From the NCBI GenBank assembly GCA_028282885.1, contig JANQGX010000095.1, positions 1 through 64,000 on the forward strand: DNA of 64,000 nucleotides, given 5' to 3'. The position numbers were made by a program, and so were the translations under genes. Below are positions 54,210 through 63,999 of this stretch, in pieces; within the stretch, counting starts at the first letter, position 1, and the number at the start of each line of letters is the position of its first letter. The notes under the pieces are model-generated. The model searched no databases and was not told the origin of the DNA. It saw nothing but the letters and a program-made list of their open reading frames with translations. Source of the stretch: SAR324 cluster bacterium (lineage in GTDB: Bacteria > SAR324 > XYD2-FULL-50-16).

Positions 54210-55733
54210 ATGCTTGAACAGTTATTAAGCGGGTTGAACATGGTGCTGGTGCCGGAGAATCTTCTCTGGGCAGGACTGGGTGTTGCCTTTGGCATGATCC
54301 TGGGATCGATACCGGGCTTGACGGATAACATGGGAATCGTCCTCATGCTGCCCTTTACCTACTACCTCGGACCCATTGCCGGAATTGCCCTGCTGATGGG
54401 GCTTACCAAAGGAGGCAATTTCGGAGGATCCATACCGGCGATTCTTTTTAACATACCGGGCACTCCGCAGGCGATGGTCACCTGCATTGATGGTCACCCC
54501 TTGACCAAACAGGGAAAAAGCGGGAAGGCATTGAAGCAGGCTCTCTTTTCATCCGTGATGGCGGATGCCTGCAGCGACCTGATCCTGATTTTCCTGGCGG
54601 CACCGGTTGCTATGATTGCTCTTAAGATCGGCCCGCCGGAATATACTTCAATCATTATCTTCTCCCTCATCGTTATCAGCGTTGCTGCTTCCGATAAGCC
54701 CCTGAGAGGACTGGTAGCAGTGGTATTGGGACTACTGCTCGGCACGGTGGGAACAGATCCCGAATTCGGAACAACCCGGTTGATTTTTCATGTTATCGAT
54801 CTTGCGGATGGATTCCACATAATGCCCATGGTAATTGGTATGCTGGCTTTCTCTGAAGTTTTGCTTCAGTTGGAGCAACAGATCATGAACCGGTTGAGAA
54901 AGCGTTTTTCGGAAATCCAGGCCGAAGTATTCAAAAATGGTGACGTGATAAATCCGGATTACCATCGCTTAAGCTGGAAAGAGTTCAGGGGTACACTGCC
55001 TACAATTTTCCGGTCTACCGGAATCGGGGCTGCCATAGGCATAATTCCGGGTATTGGAACAACCGTCGGTTCCTATCTCAGCTATATAATGGCCAAGCAG
55101 TATTCCAAACATCCGGAGAAGTTCGGCAATGGCGCTTTGGAGGGGATCGCAGCCGCCGAAGCGGGGAACAATGCCGTTAACGGCCCAAACCTGATCCCCT
55201 TGGTAACCCTGGGGATTCCGGGGAATCTTGCCGCGGCTTTGATTCTGGGCGGCTTTATGATTAAGGGACTGGTTCCCGGTCCAACCTTCATGCAGACCAA
55301 TGGAGACATGCTTTATGCCCTGTTTATTATTTTGCTTCTCAGCAACTTTTTTACCCTGTTGATCGGTTACTTCTATATCAAACGAGTCCGCAAGGTAACC
55401 TCAATTCCCAAATTCTACCTGTTCACCGGAATCATTGTTTTCAGCGTCATTGGCAGTTACGTGAGTTATGCCAGTCTCTTTGATGTCTATGTCATGCTTG
55501 TTTTCGGGATTTTGGGATATCTGCTGACCAAATTCAAAATCAACCTGCCGACCATTATCGTCGCCTTCTTCCTGGGGCCGATGCTGGAGTCGAAGTTTCG
55601 GCAATCTTTGAGCATTTCAGGCGATGACGCAACGGTCTTCCTGACCAAACCGATCTCCCTGACTTTTCTTATTTTAACGATTGCTGCGGTTTTCTTTCTC
55701 CTGAAACGCAAGAAAAAACTGATGACGGATTAA
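54210..55733 (+). CDS. tctA: Tripartite tricarboxylate transporter large membrane subunit (TctA family)
   Basis: The protein is 507 residues, very hydrophobic, with 10-12 membrane helices. It shows family segments: GMILGSIPGLTDNMGIVLMLP, GGNFGGSIPAILFNIPGTP (the conserved glycine/proline motif) and GIIPGIGTTVGSYLSY. It is the channel of a sodium- or proton-driven carboxylate importer working with TctC and TctB upstream. Confidence 0.94.
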   Translation: MLEQLLSGLNMVLVPENLLWAGLGVAFGMILGSIPGLTDNMGIVLMLPFTYYLGPIAGIALLMGLTKGGNFGGSIPAILFNIPGTPQAMVTCIDGHPLTKQGKSGKALKQALFSSVMADACSDLILIFLAAPVAMIALKIGPPEYTSIIIFSLIVISVAASDKPLRGLVAVVLGLLLGTVGTDPEFGTTRLIFHVIDLADGFHIMPMVIGMLAFSEVLLQLEQQIMNRLRKRFSEIQAEVFKNGDVINPDYHRLSWKEFRGTLPTIFRSTGIGAAIGIIPGIGTTVGSYLSYIMAKQYSKHPEKFGNGALEGIAAAEAGNNAVNGPNLIPLVTLGIPGNLAAALILGGFMIKGLVPGPTFMQTNGDMLYALFIILLLSNFFTLLIGYFYIKRVRKVTSIPKFYLFTGIIVFSVIGSYVSYASLFDVYVMLVFGILGYLLTKFKINLPTIIVAFFLGPMLESKFRQSLSISGDDATVFLTKPISLTFLILTIAAVFFLLKRKKKLMTD

Positions 55734-55774
55734 TAATAAGCGGATTTAACTCCTTTTGCCATGGAGGTTAATCG

Positions 55775-57184
55775 ATGAAAGATACCATCTCATCCCTGGT
55801 GGAATACTCGGCAACTTTTCAGAACCGGGATCTGCCACAAGAAATTTTGCGGATAACTGAAAAGCTGTTTCTGGATACCATCGGGTGCATCCATTCCGGA
55901 AGCAGTGCTGTAGGGATTGAGGAATTATTGTCCATGACTCGCTTTTGGGGCGGCAGGCGGCAAGCAACCCTGTTTTCTTTCGATGAGAAAACCAGTGCGC
56001 CCAACGCTGCTTTTCTGAACTCAGTAATGGGCCACGCCAACGATTATGATGACACTCATGACGGGGCTTTGAACCATGGTTGTGTAACGCTGGTCCCTGC
56101 CTTACTTGCCACCGCCGAATCCCTCCGGGAACAGGATGGAACTTTCTTACCCAAAGGCATCAGGGCAACTACCATCAGCGGAGAAGAATTCATCTCTGCC
56201 CTGGCGGTGGGCCTTGATGTATCAAACAGATTGGGGATGGCCTTTATACCCTATCTGCACGTCGGTTGGTTGCCTACAACGCTTTGGGGTCCATTCGCCT
56301 GTGCTGCTGCCTGCGGTCGGCTCTTGGGTTTGGATGTCGACAGGATGGCCCATGCCTTCGGATTGGCTTATTCACAGATTCATGCCAACAGACAGGGACT
56401 GCTCGATGGGGCGTTGTCAAAAAGAATACAACCCGGATTCAGTTCCATGGCCGGTGTTCAGGCCGCATTTCTGGCTGCATCGGGAATTACCGGTGCGAGT
56501 AATATCATTGATGGTGACTTCGGGATTCCCGCCCTTTATACCGAAGGAAGGACGGACAGGCATTACCTGACGGAAGGAATTGGCAAGCGGTTCGAAACAG
56601 CGAATGTCAGCATAAAGCCTTATCCCTGTTGTCGTTGTTCACACCCGGTGATCGATGCTGCCTTACAATTACAATCAATCCACAAGATCAAATGGCAGGA
56701 AATCGATAAGGGAACCATCTACCTGCCGCCTCAATCCATAGGTCAAATCGGAAATCCTTTTGCCATCAGGGAAAACCCAACGGTGGATGCGCAGTTTAGT
56801 GCCCAATATACAGCAGCCCTGGCATTTATCCGGGGATGGCCTAAAATGGACGACTTCAGCAGAGAAAATATCCTGGAACGGGAGAGTGTTGCGGCCCTGG
56901 CGCGCTGTTTTCAGGTGGTGGAATTTGAGAAAGATAAATCCAGCGTAATTCCGGTTGATATGGAGGTTACGCTGAACAACGGGGATCGTTATCAGGTTCG
57001 CATCGAAGAGCCCAAAGGCAGCCGTGGGAATCCCCTTACCCGACAAGAGCTGGAGATGAAGTTTAACGACTGCCTGGATCACTCTGTCAAAACCATTTCC
57101 CAATCCCGCAGAGTCGATATCCTCAGAACCTTCGATGATATCACGGATTTGGAGGATATCTCGGACCTAATCGGATTGTTTTGA
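55775..57184 (+). CDS. MmgE/PrpD-family protein
   Basis: The protein is 469 residues with a good ribosome binding site (GGAGG). It has the family segments GHANDYDDTHDG, FGLAYSQIHANRQG and KPYPCCRCSHPVIDA. Members include 2-methylcitrate dehydratase, cis-aconitate decarboxylase and others acting on tricarboxylates. It lies 41 bp after tctA and is probably the enzyme that acts on the imported acid. Its 3' end overlaps the convergent ppdK gene by 18 bp. Confidence 0.9.
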   Translation: MKDTISSLVEYSATFQNRDLPQEILRITEKLFLDTIGCIHSGSSAVGIEELLSMTRFWGGRRQATLFSFDEKTSAPNAAFLNSVMGHANDYDDTHDGALNHGCVTLVPALLATAESLREQDGTFLPKGIRATTISGEEFISALAVGLDVSNRLGMAFIPYLHVGWLPTTLWGPFACAAACGRLLGLDVDRMAHAFGLAYSQIHANRQGLLDGALSKRIQPGFSSMAGVQAAFLAASGITGASNIIDGDFGIPALYTEGRTDRHYLTEGIGKRFETANVSIKPYPCCRCSHPVIDAALQLQSIHKIKWQEIDKGTIYLPPQSIGQIGNPFAIRENPTVDAQFSAQYTAALAFIRGWPKMDDFSRENILERESVAALARCFQVVEFEKDKSSVIPVDMEVTLNNGDRYQVRIEEPKGSRGNPLTRQELEMKFNDCLDHSVKTISQSRRVDILRTFDDITDLEDISDLIGLF

Positions 57185-59905
57185 CTTTCCCAACAGCTCT
57201 GCATGCGCTGCCGCCAGACGGGCAATTGGCACCCTGAAGGGTGAACAGGAAACATAATCCAACCCCAGTTCATGGCAGAGCTTGATGGTATTGGGCTCTC
57301 CGCCGTGTTCTCCGCATATCCCCAGTTCAAGAGTTCCGTTAACCGATTTTCCCTTTTCCACCGCAATTCTCATCAGCTCGCCAACACCTGCCTTATCCAC
57401 CACTGCAAAGGGATCTTCAGTGAGGATGCCCTTTTCCATGTATTCAATCAGAAATCCGGCTTCCGCATCGTCCCTGGAAATTCCGTAGGTGGTCTGGGTG
57501 AGATCATTGGTGCCAAAGGAGAAAAAGGCAGCATGCTCGGCAATCTGGTCGGCAGTCAGGGCTGCTCGCGGCACTTCGATCATGGTGCCGAATTTATATT
57601 CCAGGTCGATGTTCTGTTCCTGCATCACTTTTTGAGCTTCCTGCTCCAGGATTTCCCGTTGCAGTTTCAGCTCGTTTACATGTGCTGTCAGAGGTATCAT
57701 GACCTCCGGTTTCACCGGCATCCCCTCTTTGGTAACCAGACAGGCGGCTTCAAAAATCGCCCTGACCTGCATGGTGATGATTTCAGGGATGTGAATACCC
57801 AACCTGACGCCTCTCAAACCGAGCATGGGATTGGCCTCTCTCAGGTTTTCAACCCGACTGAGGATAATCTCCTTGTCCCTTATTTTTTCCAACAGATCGT
57901 CTATTTCGCTCAGGTTTCCGGCGTGTTGCAGTCTGATTTTAAGGTCGGTCAATTCCTGCATCAGACTGGTGTGACTGGGCATGAATTCATGAAGGGGCGG
58001 ATCCAGCAAGCGGATGATAACGGGTAGCCCCTTCATCACCCTGAACAGATCTGCAAAATCTCCCCGCTGAAAAGGTAACAGCACCTCCAGTGCCTCATTT
58101 CGCTCGATAGGGAGGTCTGTCATGATCAATTTGTGGACGAAAGGCAGTCTGTCCGTTTCAAAAAACATGTGTTCCGACCGGCAGAGACCGATTCCTTCCG
58201 CTCCATACTCCAAAGCACGATTGGCATCCTCCGGGTAATCCGCATTGGTGCGAACCCGAAGCTTTCTGATATCATCGGCCCAGGAGAGCAGTTTTCTGAG
58301 ATAGGGATCCTTGATATCCGGTACTTTGGTGGGAAGCTTCCCATCGAAGAGTTCGCCGGAAGAACCGTCGATGGAGATCCAGTCCCCTTCTTTTATGATG
58401 GAATCCTCCACTTTGATGATCCGCTTATTGAGATCAATATTCAGGATGCTGACTCCGACGACAGCCGGTTTGCCGAATTGACGGGCAACCAGGGCGGCAT
58501 GACTGGTTCTTCCGCCCCGGCTGGTGAGAATTCCTCGAGCTGCCAGCATCCCATGAACATCGTCCGGTTTGGTTTCGGCACGAACCATAATGACATCCTT
58601 GCCCTCTTTGGACCAGGCTTCTGCCAGATCCGCATCCATTGCTACGATGCCATATGCCGCACCTGGAGAGGCGTTAATCCCCGAAGCCAAAAAATGCCCG
58701 GCTTCTTTGGCAATGTGCTTTGTTTCTTCGCTGAATTGCGGATGAAGAAAGAAGTCAATTTGCTCCGGTGAAACCCTCAAAACAGCTTCCTCTTTGGAGA
58801 TTTTCCCCTCTTCAACCATGTCAACGGCTATGCGAACGGCCGCCTGGGCGGTTCTCTTGCCGTTTCTGGTTTGCAACATCCAGAGCTTTCGTTTTTCTAT
58901 CGTAAATTCAATATCCTGCATTTCCCGATAGTGATTCTCCAAAAGCTGGGCCAGATTCTCCAACTCACCGAATGCATCCGGCATCTCATCTTTCAATTCG
59001 GATATGTCATTGGTCAGCCTTATTCCGGCCACCACATCTTCCCCTTGTGCATTTACCAGGTAATCACCTTCCAGGTATTTTTCCCCGGTTGAACCGCTAC
59101 GGGTCATGGCAACGCCAGTGGCGCTGTCATTGCCCATGTTCCCGAAAACCATGGTCATTATATTGACTGCGGTTCCCAAATCATGTGGAATCCCTGCCGC
59201 ATTTCGATAATCGATGGCCCGTTTTCCGTTCCAGCTCGAAAAAACAGCTTCAGTTGCAAGGGAGAGCTGCTCAAATGGGTCTTCCGGGAACTCGTGTCCT
59301 GCCTGTCGTTTGAATATCCACTTGAATTTCTCGGTAACCTTTTTCCAGTCTTCGGCAGTCAGATCCGCATCACTCTTGACACCGGCGGCTTTTTTAAACT
59401 CGGTTATGACATCTTCAAACATTTCATCAGGCATCTCCATCACAACGCTGCCAAACATCTGTATCAGTCTGCGGTAAGCATCAAACACGAAACAGGGATC
59501 GCCGGTTATCCTGACAAGAGCTTCTGCGGTCTTGTCATTCAAGCCGATATTAAGGACCGTATCCATCATTCCGGGCATGGATATTTTAGCTCCGGACCGG
59601 CAAGACACCAGAAGGGGAGATTCATCTCCGCCGAACTGCTTACCGGTTTTGGATTCCGTCAGTTTGACGGCTTCCAGGACCTGATCCCACATGCCTGCCG
59701 GAAAGGTTTTGTCGCTCTCCATGTAGGCAATACAAGCTTCGGTCGAAATGGAAAAACCGTGGGGAACCGGAACCCCGATACGTGTCATCTCAACCAGATT
59801 GGCCCCCTTTCCGCCCAAAAGCGTTCGGAAAGCTTCAAAATCGTCTCCAACCTGTTGCTTTATGGCTGCAATATCATCAAAGAAAAAAACCCACTGTTTG
59901 GTCAT
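57167..59905 (-). CDS. ppdK: Pyruvate, phosphate dikinase
   Basis: The protein is 912 residues with a good ribosome binding site (AGGAGA), close to the usual 870-900. It has the nucleotide-binding start (GGKGANLVEMTRIGVPVPHGF), the phospho-histidine site GGRTSHAALVAR with His469, and the PEP-binding barrel with GLCRSEHMFF and FGTNDLTQTTYG. It interconverts pyruvate and phosphoenolpyruvate with ATP and phosphate and feeds gluconeogenesis or PPi-glycolysis. Convergent with the PrpD-like gene. Confidence 0.96.
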   Translation of the reverse strand: MTKQWVFFFDDIAAIKQQVGDDFEAFRTLLGGKGANLVEMTRIGVPVPHGFSISTEACIAYMESDKTFPAGMWDQVLEAVKLTESKTGKQFGGDESPLLVSCRSGAKISMPGMMDTVLNIGLNDKTAEALVRITGDPCFVFDAYRRLIQMFGSVVMEMPDEMFEDVITEFKKAAGVKSDADLTAEDWKKVTEKFKWIFKRQAGHEFPEDPFEQLSLATEAVFSSWNGKRAIDYRNAAGIPHDLGTAVNIMTMVFGNMGNDSATGVAMTRSGSTGEKYLEGDYLVNAQGEDVVAGIRLTNDISELKDEMPDAFGELENLAQLLENHYREMQDIEFTIEKRKLWMLQTRNGKRTAQAAVRIAVDMVEEGKISKEEAVLRVSPEQIDFFLHPQFSEETKHIAKEAGHFLASGINASPGAAYGIVAMDADLAEAWSKEGKDVIMVRAETKPDDVHGMLAARGILTSRGGRTSHAALVARQFGKPAVVGVSILNIDLNKRIIKVEDSIIKEGDWISIDGSSGELFDGKLPTKVPDIKDPYLRKLLSWADDIRKLRVRTNADYPEDANRALEYGAEGIGLCRSEHMFFETDRLPFVHKLIMTDLPIERNEALEVLLPFQRGDFADLFRVMKGLPVIIRLLDPPLHEFMPSHTSLMQELTDLKIRLQHAGNLSEIDDLLEKIRDKEIILSRVENLREANPMLGLRGVRLGIHIPEIITMQVRAIFEAACLVTKEGMPVKPEVMIPLTAHVNELKLQREILEQEAQKVMQEQNIDLEYKFGTMIEVPRAALTADQIAEHAAFFSFGTNDLTQTTYGISRDDAEAGFLIEYMEKGILTEDPFAVVDKAGVGELMRIAVEKGKSVNGTLELGICGEHGGEPNTIKLCHELGLDYVSCSPFRVPIARLAAAHAELLGKSKQSD

Positions 59906-60378
59906 CTTTTCTCCTGTGAAGTTGATGGAATTTCCGGGTATACGGAAAACGAATTACCCGATGTGTGTATATCCAGTTTCTACCAGTGCCTAACAGCCTC
60001 TTTTCACTAAGCTTACTTTAATTTTAAAAGGTTACCATTGGATGTCAAGAAATGATTCCATCTAAAACGTCAGCGGATTGAATGGGTTTGTGGAAGAGGG
60101 AATGAATCCTGAATCAGGTGTTGATTCAAAACAGCGCGGATCGACCTGCGACAGGAATTTTTTGTGATATCAATTTAAAATAAGAAACCAAAACTTTTTT
60201 GAATGGATGGGGAGAATAAGTATCTCGACAGGAAAGTGAGTTTGGTAATCACCCTCGGTTGTGAGGACCGAGCCTCACAGCTTCGATCTTGAATGCTTGC
60301 CGTGATGAGTTGCCCAACAGACCGATCATGGCTGCATATGGAAATTGGAAGATGTCCGTTTCACAAGGAAGATAAGTA
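59906..60378. other. Divergent region, ppdK and radical SAM genes
   Basis: About 470 bp with the promoters of both genes. Two hairpins that exclude one another lie at 60254-60278: CTCGGT (60254) with ACCGAG (60267), or GTGAGG (60261) with CCTCAC (60273). A ribosome binding site AAGGAA lies before 60379. Confidence 0.45.
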
Positions 60379-61278
60379 ATGAACTATGTTGTCGGTAATT
60401 TGACGGAACCGGTTTTCCGGCCTCCGTCCGAATGGGATGCGCTATTGCTTCCAGTCACAAACGGTTGTACCCATCGCTGTACCTTTTGCTCCATGTACAG
60501 AACCAAGAAATTTCATATTCGCAAGGATATCGACGAGATCAAACGGGAAATCGAGCAGGCCCGTGCCATGTATGGGAATCGAATACGTAAGATATTTTTT
60601 GAAGATGGGAACGCCTTTACGGTGAAACCGGAATTGCTTTGCGAAATCACCGCTTATGCCCACCAGGTGCACCCTAACCTGAAGAAAGTCAGTGCCTATG
60701 CCCATGCCAGGGATATTGTCAAAAAATCCGATGAGGATCTGGCCGATCTGGCCGCTGCAGGTTTTACCATGGTCTATGTGGGAATTGAAAGCGGGGATGA
60801 TGATGTCCTCAAATCCTGTCGCAAGGGAACAAACCAGGATGAGTTTGAACTGGCTGCGCAGAAATGTCACCGGGCCGGAATTGACTGGTCCGGAATATTT
60901 CTTCTGGGATTGGCCGGTGATGATCCGCAGAAAAGCAGGAAACATGCGATTGAATCGGCCAAGCTGATCAACCGGATGGCACCCCCTTCACCTATCACCT
61001 GGTACATTTCACCCCTTACCCTGGAGCTTGCCCCGGGATCGGACTTATGGGAACAACAGAAGACAGGCGAATTTCGGACCGGTTCGTTCATACAGATTCT
61101 GGAAGAACTCCATACCATGATTGAGTATACGGATGACAATCTGCAGAAATGTGTCTTTAACACCAACCATGCATCGAACTACCTGAGTCTCAAAGGGGAG
61201 CTTGGCAGGGACAAAGCATCCTTCCTCAACTCCATTGAAAAAGCCATTAAACTGGCCAGATCGCGAGGGTATACCTGA
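60379..61278 (+). CDS. Radical SAM protein
   Basis: The protein is 299 residues. The iron-sulphur motif is Cys30-x3-Cys34-x2-Cys37 (NGCTHRCTFCSMY). The barrel continues with FFEDGNAF and VYVGIESGDDDVL, as in the Elp3/HemN-like or B12-free radical SAM group. No extra cofactor domain is visible. The substrate is unknown. No neighbour suggests a pathway. Confidence 0.88.
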   Translation: MNYVVGNLTEPVFRPPSEWDALLLPVTNGCTHRCTFCSMYRTKKFHIRKDIDEIKREIEQARAMYGNRIRKIFFEDGNAFTVKPELLCEITAYAHQVHPNLKKVSAYAHARDIVKKSDEDLADLAAAGFTMVYVGIESGDDDVLKSCRKGTNQDEFELAAQKCHRAGIDWSGIFLLGLAGDDPQKSRKHAIESAKLINRMAPPSPITWYISPLTLELAPGSDLWEQQKTGEFRTGSFIQILEELHTMIEYTDDNLQKCVFNTNHASNYLSLKGELGRDKASFLNSIEKAIKLARSRGYT

Positions 61279-61621
61279 TGGGAGAGTGGAATCCCGCTTT
61301 CCGATGACGAAAACCGGAAATTAGATGAAAAGTCGGAAACTCCCGGCAAATCATCATACCCCGTCATCCAGGCCAGTATCGTTGCTCCCGTCTGGCTTTC
61401 CCCGGTGGCCGTGCTGACTTCCGGAATCATCGATCACATCGAAATACTTGCCAACTATATCAAAAGGCCCGGGAAGCGACGAACTTTCTAACCAGCCATT
61501 TTAATTTGTATCTGCCGAGCCTATAAGATATAATCATGAAAAAAGGCAGATGATCTCCAAACGCTCCCCTGGAGATTGCTTTTCCGAGTTTGTACAGCGT
61601 ACACAACTGGAAAGATAAAAA
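61279..61621. other. Intergenic region before the GH51 gene
   Basis: About 340 bp without a recognised gene or strong signal. The GH51 start codon has only a weak upstream ribosome binding site. Confidence 0.4.
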
Positions 61622-63262
61622 ATGGCAGCTTCTTCCAAAGTCCGGCTCGAAATCCCCTTTACTGCGAAGAAGATCTCTCCCCTCTTGTTTGGCAGTTTTA
61701 TCGAAAACATTGCCGAATGCATTCACAATGGAATCTGGTCCTATCATGAAAGCAGAATTCCTTTTATTGATCATCCCAGGTTAGACAGGATTCGCAGGGA
61801 TCTATTTCAGGCGTTGGTCAATCTGAAACCGAGTTTGATTCGCTGGCCAGGCGGCTGTTTTGCGGATGTGTATAATTGGAAGGATGGAATAGGTCCGAGG
61901 GAAGAGAGGAAGATCGTTCATGATGGTTACTGGAAAAATTGGAGTCACCGACTTTTAAAAGAGCTGAAAAAGCTTCCTCGTCACAGATTTCACTTTGCGG
62001 GCGCAAGCGATTTTGCTCAAAAGATGTCCAATCCGGATTATAATCAGTTCGGTACCATGGAGTTTCTTTCTCTTTGCGAGGAGATCCGCGCATTGCCGTA
62101 TATTACCGTTAATTATGGCTCCGGAAGCCCGGAAGAAGCGGCTGACTGGGTTGAATACTGTAATGGAAATCCGGACACCAAATACGGGAGACTCAGATCC
62201 CAACACGGCAGGAAATCTCCTTTCTACGTTCCGATTTGGGGGATTGGTAACGAGATTTACCTGGAGAATGAAGAGGGTTTTGAGAAACATCCATCGGATT
62301 ATGGAAAACGGTATATGGAATTTGCCAGAATGATGAAGGAGAGGGACCCGGGAATCAAACTGGTGGGGTGCGGCTGGAATCGGGAGAACTGGAACCAGGG
62401 ATTTTTGGAAGAGGTGGAGCAGGGCTATATTGACTATTTGAGCATCCATCAGTACCTGCCCTATCCGACAAACCTGGTTCGTCTGTTGGAAGAATACCAT
62501 CCTGAATCGGAGTCAGCCTATTATGCCATGATGGCTGCCCCTTTCGAGATGAAAAAGCAGATTCTGAAAGCCTGGAACAGCCTGGTCAAACGTTTCGGAG
62601 ACCCTCCGGGAGTCAAAGTGGCATTCGATGAATGGGGAATTTGGTACACCCTTCAAGACCTTATCAAAGCGAACTATAATCTGCAGGATGGCCTTTTTGC
62701 AGCATTGGTGTTGATGATGTTTCAAAACCTGTCGGATTTCTGCTCCATCGGTTTATGGTCCATGCTGGTGAACAGCTTCGGAATGATTCGTACTGATGAC
62801 GAGGGATTGATCCTGACCCCGGTTTACCTGGTTTTTTGGCTCTTTAAAGAGCACACCTACCCTAATAAAATCGAAGATATTAGCGTGGAAACCGGGCATT
62901 TTGATGCCGAAGAATTTGGTCAAATCGGTAAAGTAACCGGATGCCCCCTGGTTGAATGCTCTGCGACCTGCAGCGATGACGGTAGCAGGATATCTGTTAT
63001 GCTGATTAACAAGCATTTTTCCGATAGAATTAAAGTCAGTTTAAGTATCAAAGGATCTGTTCTGATCAGGGAAGGCTTTCTTGTGGAGTTAACCAGCACC
63101 TCACCTTTTGATTGCAATGATCTGGAAGAGAGAGCACGGGTTCATATCCGGGAGCAACATCTGCGGAATGCAGGTGCCGATATGACACTCGATCTGAGTC
63201 CTCATTCCATCACTATCCTCAAGTTCACAAACCTCAACCCCGACTTTCCCGGATACCACTAA
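61622..63262 (+). CDS. GH51-type alpha-L-arabinofuranosidase
   Basis: The protein is 546 residues with no signal peptide, so it is cytoplasmic. The barrel shows LFGSFIENIAECIHNGIW, LIRWPGGCFADVYNWKDGIG, the acid/base Glu211 (GIGNEIYLE) and the nucleophile Glu337 (VAFDEWGIWY), the hallmark pair of family 51. A C-terminal beta-domain follows. It probably splits arabinose from imported oligosaccharides. No transporter or arabinose pathway gene lies nearby. Confidence 0.9.
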   Translation: MAASSKVRLEIPFTAKKISPLLFGSFIENIAECIHNGIWSYHESRIPFIDHPRLDRIRRDLFQALVNLKPSLIRWPGGCFADVYNWKDGIGPREERKIVHDGYWKNWSHRLLKELKKLPRHRFHFAGASDFAQKMSNPDYNQFGTMEFLSLCEEIRALPYITVNYGSGSPEEAADWVEYCNGNPDTKYGRLRSQHGRKSPFYVPIWGIGNEIYLENEEGFEKHPSDYGKRYMEFARMMKERDPGIKLVGCGWNRENWNQGFLEEVEQGYIDYLSIHQYLPYPTNLVRLLEEYHPESESAYYAMMAAPFEMKKQILKAWNSLVKRFGDPPGVKVAFDEWGIWYTLQDLIKANYNLQDGLFAALVLMMFQNLSDFCSIGLWSMLVNSFGMIRTDDEGLILTPVYLVFWLFKEHTYPNKIEDISVETGHFDAEEFGQIGKVTGCPLVECSATCSDDGSRISVMLINKHFSDRIKVSLSIKGSVLIREGFLVELTSTSPFDCNDLEERARVHIREQHLRNAGADMTLDLSPHSITILKFTNLNPDFPGYH

Positions 63263-63422
63263 TTACTTCTCAGCCCGGTTTCAAAGTCGGTAACCAATCC
63301 ACGGGCCCCGGGGTTGAATCCAAGTTGCATCTCCCTGCCGATCGTAAAAGATATTGCCCTTCTCTGATGTACTGGAATAGCACTCACTCAAAGTCCGGGC
63401 TCAAGCAGCCCTGCTTTTTCAG

Positions 63423-63740
63423 ATGAATGAAGAAAAACAACGTCTGTTCAATGAATTCCTTTATGCTGCCGGAACCTGGAAGCGAAGAAGACGCATCCTT
63501 GTCAAAGCGGAAGTCAATCCTTTGGGGTCCAACACCCGAGAAGTGGTGGGTGGCAACAGTTTTCCTGTTTCCGCAGGCGATATCTGCACTGCCTTAAAAC
63601 GCAGCATTTCAATCAACCGGGTATCCGTTTATCGTATCTTAGATTTACTAGTGGATCACGGTTTGGTCGAGCGCATAAGTACAGGGGGCAGATCGACAAA
63701 ATCGTGGTTGGCATTGATGGAATTTGTAAAAACTGTCTGA
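63423..63740 (+). CDS. Short Fur-like winged-helix protein (lacks metal-binding C-terminal domain)
   Basis: The protein is 105 residues. It resembles only the N-terminal DNA-binding half of Fur proteins: SAGDICTALKRSISINRVSVYRILDLLVDHGLVERISTGG, with the SVYRxLDxL recognition-helix pattern. The C-terminal dimerisation domain with its HHH and CxxC motifs is missing. Another plus frame near the end reads DGICKNCL, so a frameshift is possible. A real Fur-family gene end lies just downstream on the other strand. Confidence 0.6.
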   Translation: MNEEKQRLFNEFLYAAGTWKRRRRILVKAEVNPLGSNTREVVGGNSFPVSAGDICTALKRSISINRVSVYRILDLLVDHGLVERISTGGRSTKSWLALMEFVKTV

Positions 63741-63912
63741 CAAGACAAGTATAGTTAATCCCTTCTAGGACTGAATCGATCTTAAAAATCGTTCTAAATC
63801 TCAGTCTTCTTTAACCGATTCTTTAATACGTTTAAATGCATTTCTATTAAAATTCGAGATGCTCGTATCTTGTTTTCTGTTGTGTGACTGATGAAATGTC
63901 TCAACGAAACGG

Positions 63913-63999
63913 TTACTTGCCGGCCTCGACACAAGACGGGCAGAGACCGAATAAAAAAATTTCGTGGTCTTCCACAACAAACCCATCGGGAGCTACGCC
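63913..63999 (-). CDS. C-terminal end of a Fur-family regulator (partial, runs off window)
   Basis: The minus frame enters at the window edge and ends at TAA (63913-63915). The 28 residues include APDGFVVEDHEIFLFGLCPSC, which matches the typical Fur/Zur/PerR end: GF.V..H...L.GLCP.C. The CxxC pair would bind structural zinc. The rest of the gene lies beyond base 64000. It is convergent with the short Fur-like gene. Confidence 0.75.
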   Translation of the reverse strand, partial: GVAPDGFVVEDHEIFLFGLCPSCVEAGK

